Assembly (NCBI RefSeq): GCF_023630175.1
Contig: NZ_JALLIN010000001.1
Span: 310,001 to 374,000 of the forward strand
Origin: Streptomyces cellostaticus
Lineage (GTDB): Bacteria > Actinomycetota > Actinomycetes > Streptomycetales > Streptomycetaceae
Length of the DNA stretch: 64,000 nt
Reading direction: 5' to 3'
The notes under the pieces were generated by a model. It saw only the letters and a list, made by a program, of their open reading frames with translations. It did no database searches and was not told where the DNA came from. This document shows, piece after piece, positions 31,870 to 40,815 of the stretch (position 1 is the first letter of the stretch; each line of letters opens with the position of its first letter). The position numbers and the translations under genes are program-made.

Positions 31870-31920
31870 TTAGGGCTACCTAACTCGTAAGCTGTACCGA
31901 TCGCATTCGCGCCTTACGAG
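31870..31920. promoter_or_regulatory. Iron-box-like sequence and inverted repeat between hemH and MFS gene
   Basis: TTAGGGCTACCTAA (31870-31883) shares its ends with the DtxR/DmdR iron-box half pattern but differs in the centre. It is followed by CTCGTAAG (31884-31891) and its complement CTTACGAG (31913-31920). It lies 54 bases before the MFS start. Confidence 0.35.
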
Positions 31921-31936
31921 CCGCCACGGAGTCCAC

Positions 31937-33175
31937 GTGCCCAGCCCCTACCGCGCCCTGTTCGCCGAGCCCGGCACGAAGGCCTTCTCCGCCGCCGGGT
32001 TCCTCGGCCGCATGCCGCTGTCGATGATGGGCATCGGCGTGGTCACGATGGTCTCGCAGCTCACCGGCCGCTACGGCCTGGCCGGCGCGCTGTCCGCCAC
32101 CATCGCGCTGTCCGCCGCCGCGATCGGGCCGCAGATCTCCCGGCTGGTGGACCGGCACGGGCAGCGGCGGGTGCTGCGCCCGGCGACCCTGGTCGCGCTC
32201 GCGGCGGCGGCCGGACTGCTGCTCACCGCGCACCTCGGCGGGCCGGACTGGACGCTGTTCGCCTGCGCGGCCGGTATCGGGGCGGTGCCGAGCCTGGGCG
32301 CCATGATCCGGTCCCGCTGGGCGGCCCTGTACCGGGGGACTCCGAAGCTGCACACCGCCTACTCGTTCGAGTCGGTGGTCGACGAGGCCTGCTTCGTCTT
32401 CGGCCCGATCATCTCCATCGGCCTGTCCACGGCCTGGTTCCCGGAGGCGGGTCCCCTGCTCGCCGCGTGCTTCCTGGCCGCCGGCGTCTTCTGGCTGACC
32501 TCCCAGCACGCCACCGAGCCGCCGCCGCACCCGCGCGAGCGGCGGAGCGGCGGCAGCGCGCTGCGCTCGCCCGGGCTCCGGGTGCTGGTGGCCACCTTCG
32601 CGGCGACCGGCACGATCTTCGGGGCGATCGACGTGGTCACCGTCGCCTTCGCCGACGAACGCGGCCACAAGGCCGCCGCGAGCGTCGTCCTCGCGCTGTA
32701 CGCCGCCGGATCCTGCACGGCCGGGGTGGTCTTCGGCCTCATGCGGTTCGCCGGGGCACCGGAGCGCCGCTGGCTCGTGGGCGTGTCGGCCGTGGCCGTG
32801 AGTATGATCCCCCTCCTACTGGTCGGAAACCTGCCGCTTCTGGCCGTGGCGCTGTTCGTTGCGGGGCTGGCCATCGCGCCGACGATGATCACGACGATGT
32901 CCCTCATCGAGGAGCACGTACCTCGCGCGCAGCTCACCGAGGGCATGACCTGGGTGAGCACCGGCCTCGCGGTCGGGGTCGCGCTCGGCTCGTCCGTGGC
33001 CGGCTGGGTGATCGACGCAGCCGGCGCGCGCGCCGGGTACGGGGTTCCGGCCGTGTCCGGGGCCGTCGCGGTCGCGGTCGGTTTCCTCGGGTTCCGCCGG
33101 CTCCGCAGGCCGGCCGCGGGTCGGGGAGGCATCGTTGAGCACCACGTCGAGCGCGAGGAACAGCACCTGGCGTAA
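31937..33175 (+). CDS. MFS transporter
   Basis: A 412-residue major-facilitator protein with about twelve hydrophobic segments. The inter-helix motif GRYGLAGALSATIALSAAAI and the basic loop DRHGQRRVLRP between TM2 and TM3 correspond to motif A. A long basic cytoplasmic loop after TM6 (PPPHPRERRSGGS) separates the halves. Substrate unknown. GTG start with GGAG upstream. Its 3' end overlaps the oxidase gene by 41 bases. Confidence 0.85.
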   Translation: MPSPYRALFAEPGTKAFSAAGFLGRMPLSMMGIGVVTMVSQLTGRYGLAGALSATIALSAAAIGPQISRLVDRHGQRRVLRPATLVALAAAAGLLLTAHLGGPDWTLFACAAGIGAVPSLGAMIRSRWAALYRGTPKLHTAYSFESVVDEACFVFGPIISIGLSTAWFPEAGPLLAACFLAAGVFWLTSQHATEPPPHPRERRSGGSALRSPGLRVLVATFAATGTIFGAIDVVTVAFADERGHKAAASVVLALYAAGSCTAGVVFGLMRFAGAPERRWLVGVSAVAVSMIPLLLVGNLPLLAVALFVAGLAIAPTMITTMSLIEEHVPRAQLTEGMTWVSTGLAVGVALGSSVAGWVIDAAGARAGYGVPAVSGAVAVAVGFLGFRRLRRPAAGRGGIVEHHVEREEQHLA

Positions 33176-34454
33176 CTGGGGCGGCAACGTCTGCGCCCGT
33201 CCCGCGCGGGAGGTCGCGCCGGCCTCGGTGGCGGAACTGGCCGCGGAGGTGCGCCGGGCGGCCGAGGACGGCCTTCGGGTGAAGGCGGTCGGCACCGGGC
33301 ACTCCTTCACGTCCATAGCCGCGACGGACGGTGTACTGATCCGTCCGTCGCTGCTGACCGGCATACGCGGCATCGACCGGGAGGCCATGACCGTCACGGT
33401 GGCGGCGGGCACCCCGCTCAAGAGGCTCAACACGGCCCTGGCGCGCGAGGGCCTGTCGCTCACCAACATGGGCGACATCATGGAGCAGACGGTCTCCGGC
33501 GCCACCAGCACCGGCACCCACGGCACCGGCCGCGAGTCGGCCTCGATCTCCGCCCAGATCAGGGGTTTGGAGCTGGTGACGGCCGACGGCTCGGTGCTCA
33601 CCTGCTCCGAGAAGGAGAACCCGGAGGTCTTCGCGGCCGCCCGCACAGGTCTCGGCGCCCTCGGCGTCGTCACGGCGATCACCTTCGCGGTGGAGCCGCT
33701 GTTCCTGCTCACCGCCCGCGAGGAGCCGATGCCCTTCGACCGGGTGATCGCCGAGTTCGATCAACTGTGGGCGGAGAACGAGCACTTCGAGTTCTACTGG
33801 TTCCCCCACACCGCCAGCACCAACACCAAGCGCAACAACCGCAGCGCGGGCCCGGAGCGGCCGGTGGGGCGGCTGGCCGGCTGGTTCGAGGACGAGTTCC
33901 TCTCCAACGGCGTCTTCCAGGTGGCCCAGTGGGTCGGGCGCGCGGCCCCGGCGGCCGTCCCGGCGATCGCCCGGATCTCCAGCAGGGCGCTGTCCGCGCG
34001 GACGTACACGGACATCCCCTACGAGGTCTTCACCTCCCCGCGCCGGGTGCGCTTCCTGGAGATGGAGTACGCCGTCCCGCGAGCGGCCCTCGCGGACACC
34101 CTGCGCGAGCTGAAGGCCATGGTCGACCGCTCCGGACTGCGCGTCAGCTTCCCGGTGGAGGTGCGCACCGCGCCCGCCGACGACATCACCCTGTCCACCG
34201 CCTCCGGCCGGGACAGCGCGTACATCGCCGTGCACATGTTCCGGGGCACGCCCTACCAGGCCTACTTCACCGCCGCCGAACGCATCTTCACCGCGCACGA
34301 GGGCCGGCCGCACTGGGGGAAGGTCCACACCCGGGACGCGGCGTACCTCTCGGGGGTGTACCCGCGCTTCGCCGAGTTCACGGCCCTGCGCGACCGGCTC
34401 GACCCGGAACGCCTGTTCCAGAACGACTACTTGCGGAGGATCCTGGGGACGTAG
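33135..34454 (+). CDS. FAD-linked sugar-1,4-lactone oxidase (D-arabinono-lactone oxidase type)
   Basis: A 439-residue flavoprotein. FAD-binding PCMH domain: VKAVGTGHSFTSIAATDGVL, MGDIMEQTVSGATSTGTHGT, GALGVVTAITF. C-terminal ALO domain with EHFEFYWFPHT, RPHWGKVHTRD and a final YPRFAEFTALRDRLDPERLF. Family members oxidise aldonolactones or alditols using oxygen. The TTG at 33135 is supported by GGGGAGG four bases before it, so it overlaps the MFS gene out of frame; the two are probably one transcript. Confidence 0.85.
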   Translation: MSTTSSARNSTWRNWGGNVCARPAREVAPASVAELAAEVRRAAEDGLRVKAVGTGHSFTSIAATDGVLIRPSLLTGIRGIDREAMTVTVAAGTPLKRLNTALAREGLSLTNMGDIMEQTVSGATSTGTHGTGRESASISAQIRGLELVTADGSVLTCSEKENPEVFAAARTGLGALGVVTAITFAVEPLFLLTAREEPMPFDRVIAEFDQLWAENEHFEFYWFPHTASTNTKRNNRSAGPERPVGRLAGWFEDEFLSNGVFQVAQWVGRAAPAAVPAIARISSRALSARTYTDIPYEVFTSPRRVRFLEMEYAVPRAALADTLRELKAMVDRSGLRVSFPVEVRTAPADDITLSTASGRDSAYIAVHMFRGTPYQAYFTAAERIFTAHEGRPHWGKVHTRDAAYLSGVYPRFAEFTALRDRLDPERLFQNDYLRRILGT

Positions 34455-34857
34455 CGATTAGTTCCGTTTCTGGGGATTACGTGAAGTTCGCCACCTCCAA
34501 GATCACCGAAACCCGGTGATGAACGGCCAAGTCGTACCCCTTGCGCAAAGATTGGGCAGCGCGCCCATCCACGCACATGGTCCAAATGGAGTACTGTTGC
34601 GAGCCCTGGGTCCGGTCTCCCACCAGGGTGTCCGCGACCTCGCAGGACCACCTGGAGGGGGCCAGTTGCACAGGGTGACGGACTTGGTCACTGAGCGTTG
34701 CGAACAGGTAACCGTGCCATAACGGCGACCCAGGGCCCGTGCCCGACACGCCGGGCAACTCGGCAAGGTTGTGGCAGGCTGCACCCGGGCAGGCCACACT
34801 CGACTAGCGGAAGCAGCGACGCACGTGACGTCGGCAGGCACCACCCGGGAGGTCCCC
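34455..34857. other. Intergenic region upstream of sepH, nothing recognised
   Basis: 403 bases; short frames on both strands lack family signatures. The sepH ribosome-binding site GGGAGG is at its right end. Confidence 0.35.
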
Positions 34858-35901
34858 ATGCCCGAACTGCGTGTCGTGGCCGTCTCCAATGACGGCACAC
34901 GGCTGGTGCTCAAAGCTGCCGACTCGACGGAGTACACGCTGCCGATCGACGAGCGGCTGCGCGCCGCCGTCCGTGGCGACCGGCCCCGTCTCGGTCAGAT
35001 CGAGATCGAGGTGGAGAGCCATCTCCGCCCCCGTGACATCCAGGCGCGCATACGAGCCGGCGCCACCGCGGAAGAGGTCGCCCAGCTCGCCGGCATCCCG
35101 GTCGACCGGGTACGGCGTTTCGAGGGACCGGTGCTGGCCGAGCGGGCCTTCATGGCCGAGCGCGCCCGCAAGACCCCGGTGCGCCGGCCCGGCGAGAACT
35201 CCGGCCCGCTGCTCGGTGAGGCCGTCCAGGAGCGGCTGCTGCTGCGCGGCGCCGACAAGGACACCGTGCAGTGGGACTCCTGGCGCCGCGACGACGGCAC
35301 CTGGGAGGTGCTGCTCGTCTACCGGGTCGCGGGCGAACCGCACTCGGCGAGCTGGACGTACGACCCGCCGCGGCGGCTCGTGCAGGCCGTGGACGAGGAG
35401 GCACGCTCGCTGATCGGCGAGTCCGACGACCTCGCCGTGCCGGAGCCGAGCTTCCCGTTCGTCCCGCGCATCGCCCGGCTGCCGCGCGACAGGGGCATGG
35501 ACCGCGCCTTGGAGCGGGTCGACCGGGAGCGGCCGGGTCTGCCCGCGCAGGCGTCCGAGCCCGTCGAGGAGAGCACCGGCGAACGCGACTCGCTGACCAG
35601 CCTGCTGGAGGCGGTGCCGAGCTTCCGGGGCGACCTGGTGGTCCCGGACCGGCCGGCGGAGATCTCGCCGGAGGAGCCGCCCGAGGAGATCGCCGAGGAG
35701 GAGCCCCCGGCGACCGCCGCGTCGGCCGGATCCGCCTACGCGGACGTCCTCATGCCCCGCTCGGTGGGCAGCCACCGCGACCGCCTCATCGGCTCCACCG
35801 ACCGTCAGGCCGAGGCCGACGGCGTCCGCCCCGGCCGCCGGGCCGCCGTCCCGAGCTGGGACGAGATCGTGTTCGGCACCCGACGCAAGAAGCAGGAGTA
35901 A
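34858..35901 (+). CDS. sepH: Septation protein SepH
   Basis: A 347-residue actinobacterial cell-division protein. The N-terminal DUF3071 region includes a helix-turn-helix-like segment (MPELRVVAVSNDGTRLVLKA, then IRAGATAEEVAQLAGIPVDR). The middle holds WRRDDGTWEVLLVYRVAGEP, and the C-terminal half is acidic and disordered, ending in the basic FGTRRKKQE. SepH binds FtsZ and stimulates its assembly at sporulation and vegetative septa. ATG 34858 with GGGAGG upstream. Confidence 0.92.
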   Translation: MPELRVVAVSNDGTRLVLKAADSTEYTLPIDERLRAAVRGDRPRLGQIEIEVESHLRPRDIQARIRAGATAEEVAQLAGIPVDRVRRFEGPVLAERAFMAERARKTPVRRPGENSGPLLGEAVQERLLLRGADKDTVQWDSWRRDDGTWEVLLVYRVAGEPHSASWTYDPPRRLVQAVDEEARSLIGESDDLAVPEPSFPFVPRIARLPRDRGMDRALERVDRERPGLPAQASEPVEESTGERDSLTSLLEAVPSFRGDLVVPDRPAEISPEEPPEEIAEEEPPATAASAGSAYADVLMPRSVGSHRDRLIGSTDRQAEADGVRPGRRAAVPSWDEIVFGTRRKKQE

Positions 35902-35940
35902 ACGGGGCGTACGACCGTGTGAACCGTCGTACGGCACAAC

Positions 35941-35974
35941 GAAGCCGGGGGCACGCGCGCGTGCCCCCGGCTTC
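35941..35974. terminator. Bidirectional terminator between sepH and rhodanese gene
   Basis: A 16-bp perfect stem: GAAGCCGGGGGCACGC, a 2-base loop, and its complement ending CCCCCGGCTTC. Lies between two convergent genes. Confidence 0.88.
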
Positions 35975-35981
35975 GCCCCGC

Positions 35982-36833
35982 CTACCGCGGGTCCGGACCC
36001 ACGGCCACCGGACGGGACGGGTCGGAGGACCACTCCGACCACGAACCGACGTACAGGGCCGCCGGAATGCCCGCGACCGCGAGCGCCAGCACCTCCTGGG
36101 CGGCCGACACGCCCGAGCCGCAGTAGACGCCCACCGGCACGTCCGTCGACACGCCCAGCGCCTTGAAGCGGTCCCGCAGGTCGGCCGCGGACAGGAACCG
36201 GCCGTCCGGGCCCACGTTCTCGGTGGTGGGGGCCGACACCGCGCCCGGGATGTGGCCGCCGACCCGGTCGATTGGCTCCACCTCACCGCGGTACCGCTCC
36301 CCCGCGCGCGCGTCCAGCAGCACGCCCGAGCCGGCCAGGGCGGCCGCCCGGTCCGCGTCCAGCAGTCCGGCGGGGTCCGGCTCGGGCCGGAAGTCGCCCT
36401 CGGCCGGTACGGGCGTCCCGGTCGACAGCGGACCCCGCCAGGCGGGCAACCCGCCGTCGAGCACCCGCACGTCCGGGTGACCCGTCCAGCGCAGCAGCCA
36501 CCACGCGCGCGCGGCGGCCCAGCCCACCCCGCCGTCGTAGACGACGACCGGCCGGGAGGCCGACACGCCCGCGCGGCGCATGGCCGCGCCGAACTCCGCG
36601 AGGTCGGGCAGCGGATGGCGGCCGCGCTCCCCGGGGGCCGCGGCCAGCTCCCGGTCCAGGTCGACGAAGACCGCGCCGGGGATGTGCCCGGCCGCGTACT
36701 CGGCCCGCCCGTCGAACTCCGGTTCGCCCGCCGCCTTCGCGAGGCTGAGCCGCCAGCGGACGTCCAGCAGGACGGGCGGGGCCTCCCCGTCGATCTCGTG
36801 GGCCAGTTCGGTCGCGCTGATGATGGCTGTCAT
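35982..36833 (-). CDS. Thiosulfate/3-mercaptopyruvate sulfurtransferase (rhodanese)
   Basis: A 283-residue protein with two rhodanese domains. The N-terminal one is inactive (MTAIISATELAHEIDGEAPP to WWLLRWTGHPDVRVLDGGLP). The C-terminal one has the active-site loop VYCGSGVSAAQEV with catalytic Cys near residue 239. It transfers sulfane sulfur to cyanide or thiol acceptors. Convergent to sepH. Confidence 0.88.
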   Translation of the reverse strand: MTAIISATELAHEIDGEAPPVLLDVRWRLSLAKAAGEPEFDGRAEYAAGHIPGAVFVDLDRELAAAPGERGRHPLPDLAEFGAAMRRAGVSASRPVVVYDGGVGWAAARAWWLLRWTGHPDVRVLDGGLPAWRGPLSTGTPVPAEGDFRPEPDPAGLLDADRAAALAGSGVLLDARAGERYRGEVEPIDRVGGHIPGAVSAPTTENVGPDGRFLSAADLRDRFKALGVSTDVPVGVYCGSGVSAAQEVLALAVAGIPAALYVGSWSEWSSDPSRPVAVGPDPR

Positions 36834-37147
36834 GGCGTCATCCTTACGTCAGGGGTGGCCGCGGCGTCCAGGTCCGACTAATCTCCCGCCGGACAGGTCC
36901 GATCACCCGGCGTACGGGACCGGGCACAGGCTGTACAACTGTCGGACACCCGCCGGCCATCGTCAGGAAGCGGCGGGAGACGGCGTAGCAGGCGTCCTTC
37001 CCGGTGCCCCGGGCGGTCGGCGCGGCCCGGCGAGCGGCACCCCAGAGGACGCGGATACCGGCACGGGTGTGCGCGCGTGGACGGCACAACCCCTTCCGGC
37101 AAGCGGAAAGCGACACGGCCCCGTGAGGGCCGGGGAGAGAGTGATCG
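36834..37147. other. Divergent intergenic region, nothing recognised
   Basis: 314 bases between the rhodanese and VOC starts. No gene supported. GGGGAGAG before 37148 is the VOC ribosome-binding site. Confidence 0.35.
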
Positions 37148-37939
37148 ATGACCGAGGCACGGGAGTCGGCCGGTCCGCACGCACGGCGCGCGCCCGGCAC
37201 ACCCTGCTGGGTGAGCCTGATGGTGCACGGGCTGGCCGCGACCGAGAGGTTCTACGGGGCGCTGTTCGGCTGGGAGTTCCGGCCCGGCCCGCAGCAGCTC
37301 GGCCCGTACGTGCGGGCGCTGCTGGACGGCCACGACGTGGCCGGCATCGGCCACCTGCCGCCGGAGCGCCGACTGCCGGTCGCCTGGACGCCGTACTTCG
37401 CCTCGCGGGACGTGGACGCGACGGCCGACCAGGTACGCCTGTGCGGCGGCACGGTGGCCGTGGGCCCGCTGGACGCGGCCGAGGCGGGGCGGATGGCCAT
37501 CGCCGCCGACCCCGCCGGCGCGGTGTTCGGGATCTGGCTGGGCGCGGCCCACCTCGGCACGTCGATCGGCGGCGTCCCGGGCACCCCCGCCTGGAACGAG
37601 CTGCTCACCTTCGAGACCACCGCCGTGGCCAAGTTCTACGAGACGGTGTTCGGCTACGAGGAGGAGCCGGAGGTCTGCGCCGACTCCGACCACGTGGCCC
37701 TGCGCGCCGGCGGCCGACCGGTGGCCGGCCTGACCGGCCTGGGCCACGCCCTGCCCGGCGACCGGGGCGCCCACTGGCTGACGTACTTCCAGGTCGCCGA
37801 CAGCGAGGAAACGGTGCTTCAGGTCGCCGAACTGGGCGGCCGCGTCCTGGACCCTCCCCACGACACCCGGTACGGCCGGGTCGCCACGGTGGCGGACCCG
37901 GAGGGGGCGGTGTTCTCGGTGATCGAGGATCCGCGCTGA
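37148..37939 (+). CDS. VOC-superfamily protein with two glyoxalase-like domains
   Basis: A 263-residue protein. Domain 1 (residues about 15-130) starts GTPCWVSLMVHGLAATERFY and domain 2 (about 140-255) starts GTPAWNELLTFETTAVAKFY; each ends in DPAGAVFGIW or DPEGAVFSVI. This is the tandem glyoxalase/bleomycin-resistance/dioxygenase arrangement often seen in Streptomyces. It could bind a hydrophobic small molecule or a metal; substrate unknown. Confidence 0.85.
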   Translation: MTEARESAGPHARRAPGTPCWVSLMVHGLAATERFYGALFGWEFRPGPQQLGPYVRALLDGHDVAGIGHLPPERRLPVAWTPYFASRDVDATADQVRLCGGTVAVGPLDAAEAGRMAIAADPAGAVFGIWLGAAHLGTSIGGVPGTPAWNELLTFETTAVAKFYETVFGYEEEPEVCADSDHVALRAGGRPVAGLTGLGHALPGDRGAHWLTYFQVADSEETVLQVAELGGRVLDPPHDTRYGRVATVADPEGAVFSVIEDPR

Positions 37940-38021
37940 CACCCCGGACGGGTGCCCACCGGCGGACCCAACCGCGGGAACGGGCTCGCCCGCTCGCGCA
38001 CGGATGGCCCGACGACCGGGG

Positions 38022-38567
38022 TCAGCAGGGCGATTGACGTGGTGACGACGGGAACGCGTACTCCGCCCAGACGGTCTTGCCCGGGCCGTCCGGGCGCGGG
38101 TGCCAGTCCCATCGGGCGGCGAGCCGCGACACGAGGAGCAGACCCCGGCCGGCCTCCTCCTCCGCGTCGGCCGCGATCCCCACTGCGGTGGGGCGGCGGG
38201 GAGGGCGTTCGCCCCGGGCGTCGGTGACCTCGACCCGTACGGCGCGGTCGTGGGGCGGGACGTGGAGGCGCAGGCGGAAGTCCCGGCCGGGGACGTGTCC
38301 GTGGCGCACGGCGTTCGCGGTGAGTTCCGCGACGATCAGCACGACCGCGTCGTGGGCGTCGGTGCCGTACGGGATCCCCCACCCGTCCAGGCGGACGGCC
38401 GCCAGGCGACGGGCGAGGCGGGCTCCACGGGGTGTGGAGGTGAAGCGCATCTCGAAGGTGTGGTCCGGGAGTCGGGCGCCGGTGGAGTCGGGGCTCAAGG
38501 GGGCGCACGGGCTGGCGGGTCGGGTGGTGGCCATGCGATCGATGGGTTTTGCCGTCATGCCGATCAC
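38022..38567 (-). CDS. HATPase_c anti-sigma/regulatory ATPase (RsbW-like)
   Basis: A 181-residue protein with a GHKL ATPase domain: LIVAELTANAVRHGHVPGRD (N-box), VTDARGERPPRRPTA, and EEEAGRGLLLVSRLAARWDW (G-box). The first 40 residues are variable; ATG 38558 or 38534 are alternatives to GTG 38567. Such single-domain ATPases occur divergently beside HTH + DUF397 gene pairs in Streptomyces (AbaA/WhiJ/BldB-type clusters) and act in developmental or antibiotic regulation. Confidence 0.8.
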   Translation of the reverse strand: MIGMTAKPIDRMATTRPASPCAPLSPDSTGARLPDHTFEMRFTSTPRGARLARRLAAVRLDGWGIPYGTDAHDAVVLIVAELTANAVRHGHVPGRDFRLRLHVPPHDRAVRVEVTDARGERPPRRPTAVGIAADAEEEAGRGLLLVSRLAARWDWHPRPDGPGKTVWAEYAFPSSPRQSPC

Positions 38568-38701
38568 GGTGCCGGTGGTCGCGTAGCGTGACCAGTGGTG
38601 ACACGGCGACAGAGCGCGGCTGTAGGCGCGGCGTCGGCGTGCGTGGGCGCCGTGCGCCGTAACGGCATTTCCTGCGGGGGCGTTGGGCCGAGGAGGCGGT
38701 G

Positions 38702-39610
38702 ATGGCGGACATGGCGAAGCACGAGGACACGGAGGCGGGCGCCGGGGCGGTCGTGAGCCTCGGGGACGGCTGGGACAACGACGACCCGGCCGGACGGCGC
38801 CCGGAGGACGAGGTGGGGCGCGGGATCGTGGTGGCGTTCGGGCAGACCCTGAAGACGCTGCGGCTGCGGGAGGGCCTGGAGCGCGAGGAGTTCGGGAGAC
38901 GGCTCGGCTACTCGGCCTCCACGGTCGCGGCGTTCGAGCAGGGGCGGAGGATTCCGTCGCCTCGGACGATCGAGCGCGCGGATGAGGCGCTGGGGGCGGA
39001 CGGGTTGCTGCGCCTGTGGAAGGAGCAGATGGAACGGGCTCAGTATCCGGTGTTCTTCCAGGGGATGGCGGCTCTGGAGAAGGAGTGCCTCGAGCTCCTC
39101 ATGTACGACACCCATGTCGTCAACGGCCTGCTCCAGACCGAGGAGTACATGAGAGCTCTGCTTGCCATGCGACGCCCTCCGCTGGACCAGGAAACAGTCG
39201 AGCAGCGGGTGACCGCTCGGCTCGCTCGGCAGGACATCTTCGACCGGCGATCCGCTCCGCTGTTGAGCTTCGTGATGGACGAGGCAGTCTTGCGGCATCG
39301 TTACGGGGGTGAGGGAGTACTGCGCGGACAGTTGGAGCTCACTCTCCTCGTCGGGCAGAAGCAGAACGTCGAGATCCAGGTGATGCCGACCGAGTGCGAG
39401 GAGAACGCAGGCGTTAACGGACCCTTCACGGTCGTCACTCGGAAGGACGGCAGAAAGTTCGTGTACGCCGAGACGCACGCGACCAGTGCTCTGGAGACCG
39501 ACCCGGAACAAACAGCTCTCGCGGCCGCCCGCTATGGGATTATCCGATCACAGGCTCTCAGTCCGCGAGAGTCAACGAAGTTCATCGAAGGATTGCTGGG
39601 GGCGCTATGA
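38702..39610 (+). CDS. XRE-family HTH regulator with DUF5753 (WhiJ-like)
   Basis: A 302-residue regulator: helix-turn-helix (LKTLRLREGLEREEFGRRLG, then YSASTVAAFEQGRRIPSPRT) at about residues 50-105 and a C-terminal DUF5753 domain (VVNGLLQTEEYMRALLAMRR, then VTARLARQDIFDRRSAPLLS). ATG 38702 sits six bases after GAGGAGG. The stop overlaps the DUF397 gene (ATGA). WhiJ-type proteins pair with a small DUF397 partner that modulates their repression. Confidence 0.87.
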   Translation: MADMAKHEDTEAGAGAVVSLGDGWDNDDPAGRRPEDEVGRGIVVAFGQTLKTLRLREGLEREEFGRRLGYSASTVAAFEQGRRIPSPRTIERADEALGADGLLRLWKEQMERAQYPVFFQGMAALEKECLELLMYDTHVVNGLLQTEEYMRALLAMRRPPLDQETVEQRVTARLARQDIFDRRSAPLLSFVMDEAVLRHRYGGEGVLRGQLELTLLVGQKQNVEIQVMPTECEENAGVNGPFTVVTRKDGRKFVYAETHATSALETDPEQTALAAARYGIIRSQALSPRESTKFIEGLLGAL

Positions 39611-39822
39611 ACAACGCTGAGTCCTCAACCGCAGCATCCGGCCTCGCCTGGTTCAAAAGCAGCTACAGCGGAACCGAGGGCGGTCAGTGTGTAGAGGTCG
39701 CACCTCGTACGACAGTCGTGCACGTCCGGGACTCGAAGGCCGCTGCCGGTCCCACCCTCACGGTCTCGCGCGAGGCGTGGGCGGGGTTCGTCGGGCTGGC
39801 CTCGTCGGAGCGGCGTGTCTGA
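39607..39822 (+). CDS. DUF397 small protein (BldB/WhiJ partner)
   Basis: A 71-residue DUF397 protein with the signature AWFKSSYSGTEGGQCVEVAP, VHVRDSKAAAGPTLTVSREA and WAGFVG. It is translationally coupled to the HTH gene. Members act as partners of WhiJ-like regulators. Confidence 0.87.
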   Translation: MNNAESSTAASGLAWFKSSYSGTEGGQCVEVAPRTTVVHVRDSKAAAGPTLTVSREAWAGFVGLASSERRV

Positions 39823-40080
39823 CGCTCGTCCGGACGCGAAGGCCCTGCCGCTTCCCACCCAGCGGCAGGGCTCACACGTGGGCGAAGGCGTCCGGGTTCG
39901 CGTTCACCCGCGGCGGCTGAACGGCCGACCGCCCCGGGACGCCCGCTGACACGCTCGACGAGCACCGGCGGTGGCGCGGTGACCGCCGTGGTCCGCCGAA
40001 CTGGGCGAGCAACGCACTCGGTCGCACCGGTGACGCCGCGGGAAACGCGGCAAGACGGGTCAAGGGCGCGGCGCCTGAGA

Positions 40081-40565
40081 CGATCGCCGAACCCCGCCCG
40101 TCGCGCAGTGGACGCGGTCGCCGACACGGCCCTGCGGCCGGCGCTCGCAGGCGCGGCAGTGCTGCTCGAACTGGTCAACGACACGGCCATGGATCTCGAC
40201 GACCCGAAGAACGTCGGGGAGCTCGCCCGCAAGCAGGGATTGGACGTCGACGGTTCACCGGCCCGGCAGCAGTACCTCAAGGTCTGCGACCGCTGCTGAT
40301 CCGCAACACCCCGCCGCCGGCGAGGTCGACGGCGGCGCCATGGGCCTGATGGCCTTGGTTCCCGTCGCCGGCATCCCCGCGGCGATGACGGCGGACGTCC
40401 TCGTCGTGCACGTCCTGAGCACGACGATCGCAGCGCGCATCGCGCCCTCCCACGGATACGACGCCGAAGACCCCGACGTGCCCGAGCTCGTCCAGCGCCT
40501 CATACAGCGGCCCTTCATGGCGCAGGCGGCCAAGGCCAGGCCGTCGCGCGATTTCGGCACCACGC
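40081..40565 (+). pseudogene. EcsC-like protein remnant, frameshifted
   Basis: One frame (to the stop ending at 40299) reads PARRAVDAVADTALRPALAG and VLLELVNDTAMDLDDPKNVG. A second frame from about 40290 reads GLMALVPVAGIPAAMTADVL, then GYDAEDPDVPELVQRLIQRP and FMAQAAKARPSRDF, which is the EcsC-family pattern. The joint needs a frameshift near 40290, and the 3' part degrades after RDF. The gap 39823-40080 has nothing else I can support. Confidence 0.5.
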
Positions 40566-40699
40566 TGTCATTGCGCCAGGCGTCATGCTCCGTTTCAGTT
40601 TCGGCCGACTGCCGGCTGGGCGCGTGGTGCGGCCGCCGCTGACTCGTTGCCCGATGTCCCTGAACACCCCTTTCGAGGTTTTTGATCATGTGACTGAAT

Positions 40700-40770
40700 C
40701 TGATCGATCAGATGACGACACTCTGTGTGAGCACCTTCACAACTGATTGACCGCGCACCGTCATTGACCG
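40700..40770 (+). promoter_or_regulatory. Promoter region of the LamG/RHS operon with repeats
   Basis: A low-G+C island. It has the perfect 12-bp palindrome CTGATCGATCAG (40700-40711), and ATTGACCG twice (40746-40753, 40763-40770) at a 17-base interval. The second TTGACC is followed at 17 bases by TTTACA, a possible -35/-10 pair. AGGGGGA is the ribosome-binding site at the GTG. Confidence 0.45.
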
Positions 40771-40815
40771 TTTACTTCCCGAGACCTTTACAAGATTCAT
40801 ATTCAGGGGGATTTC

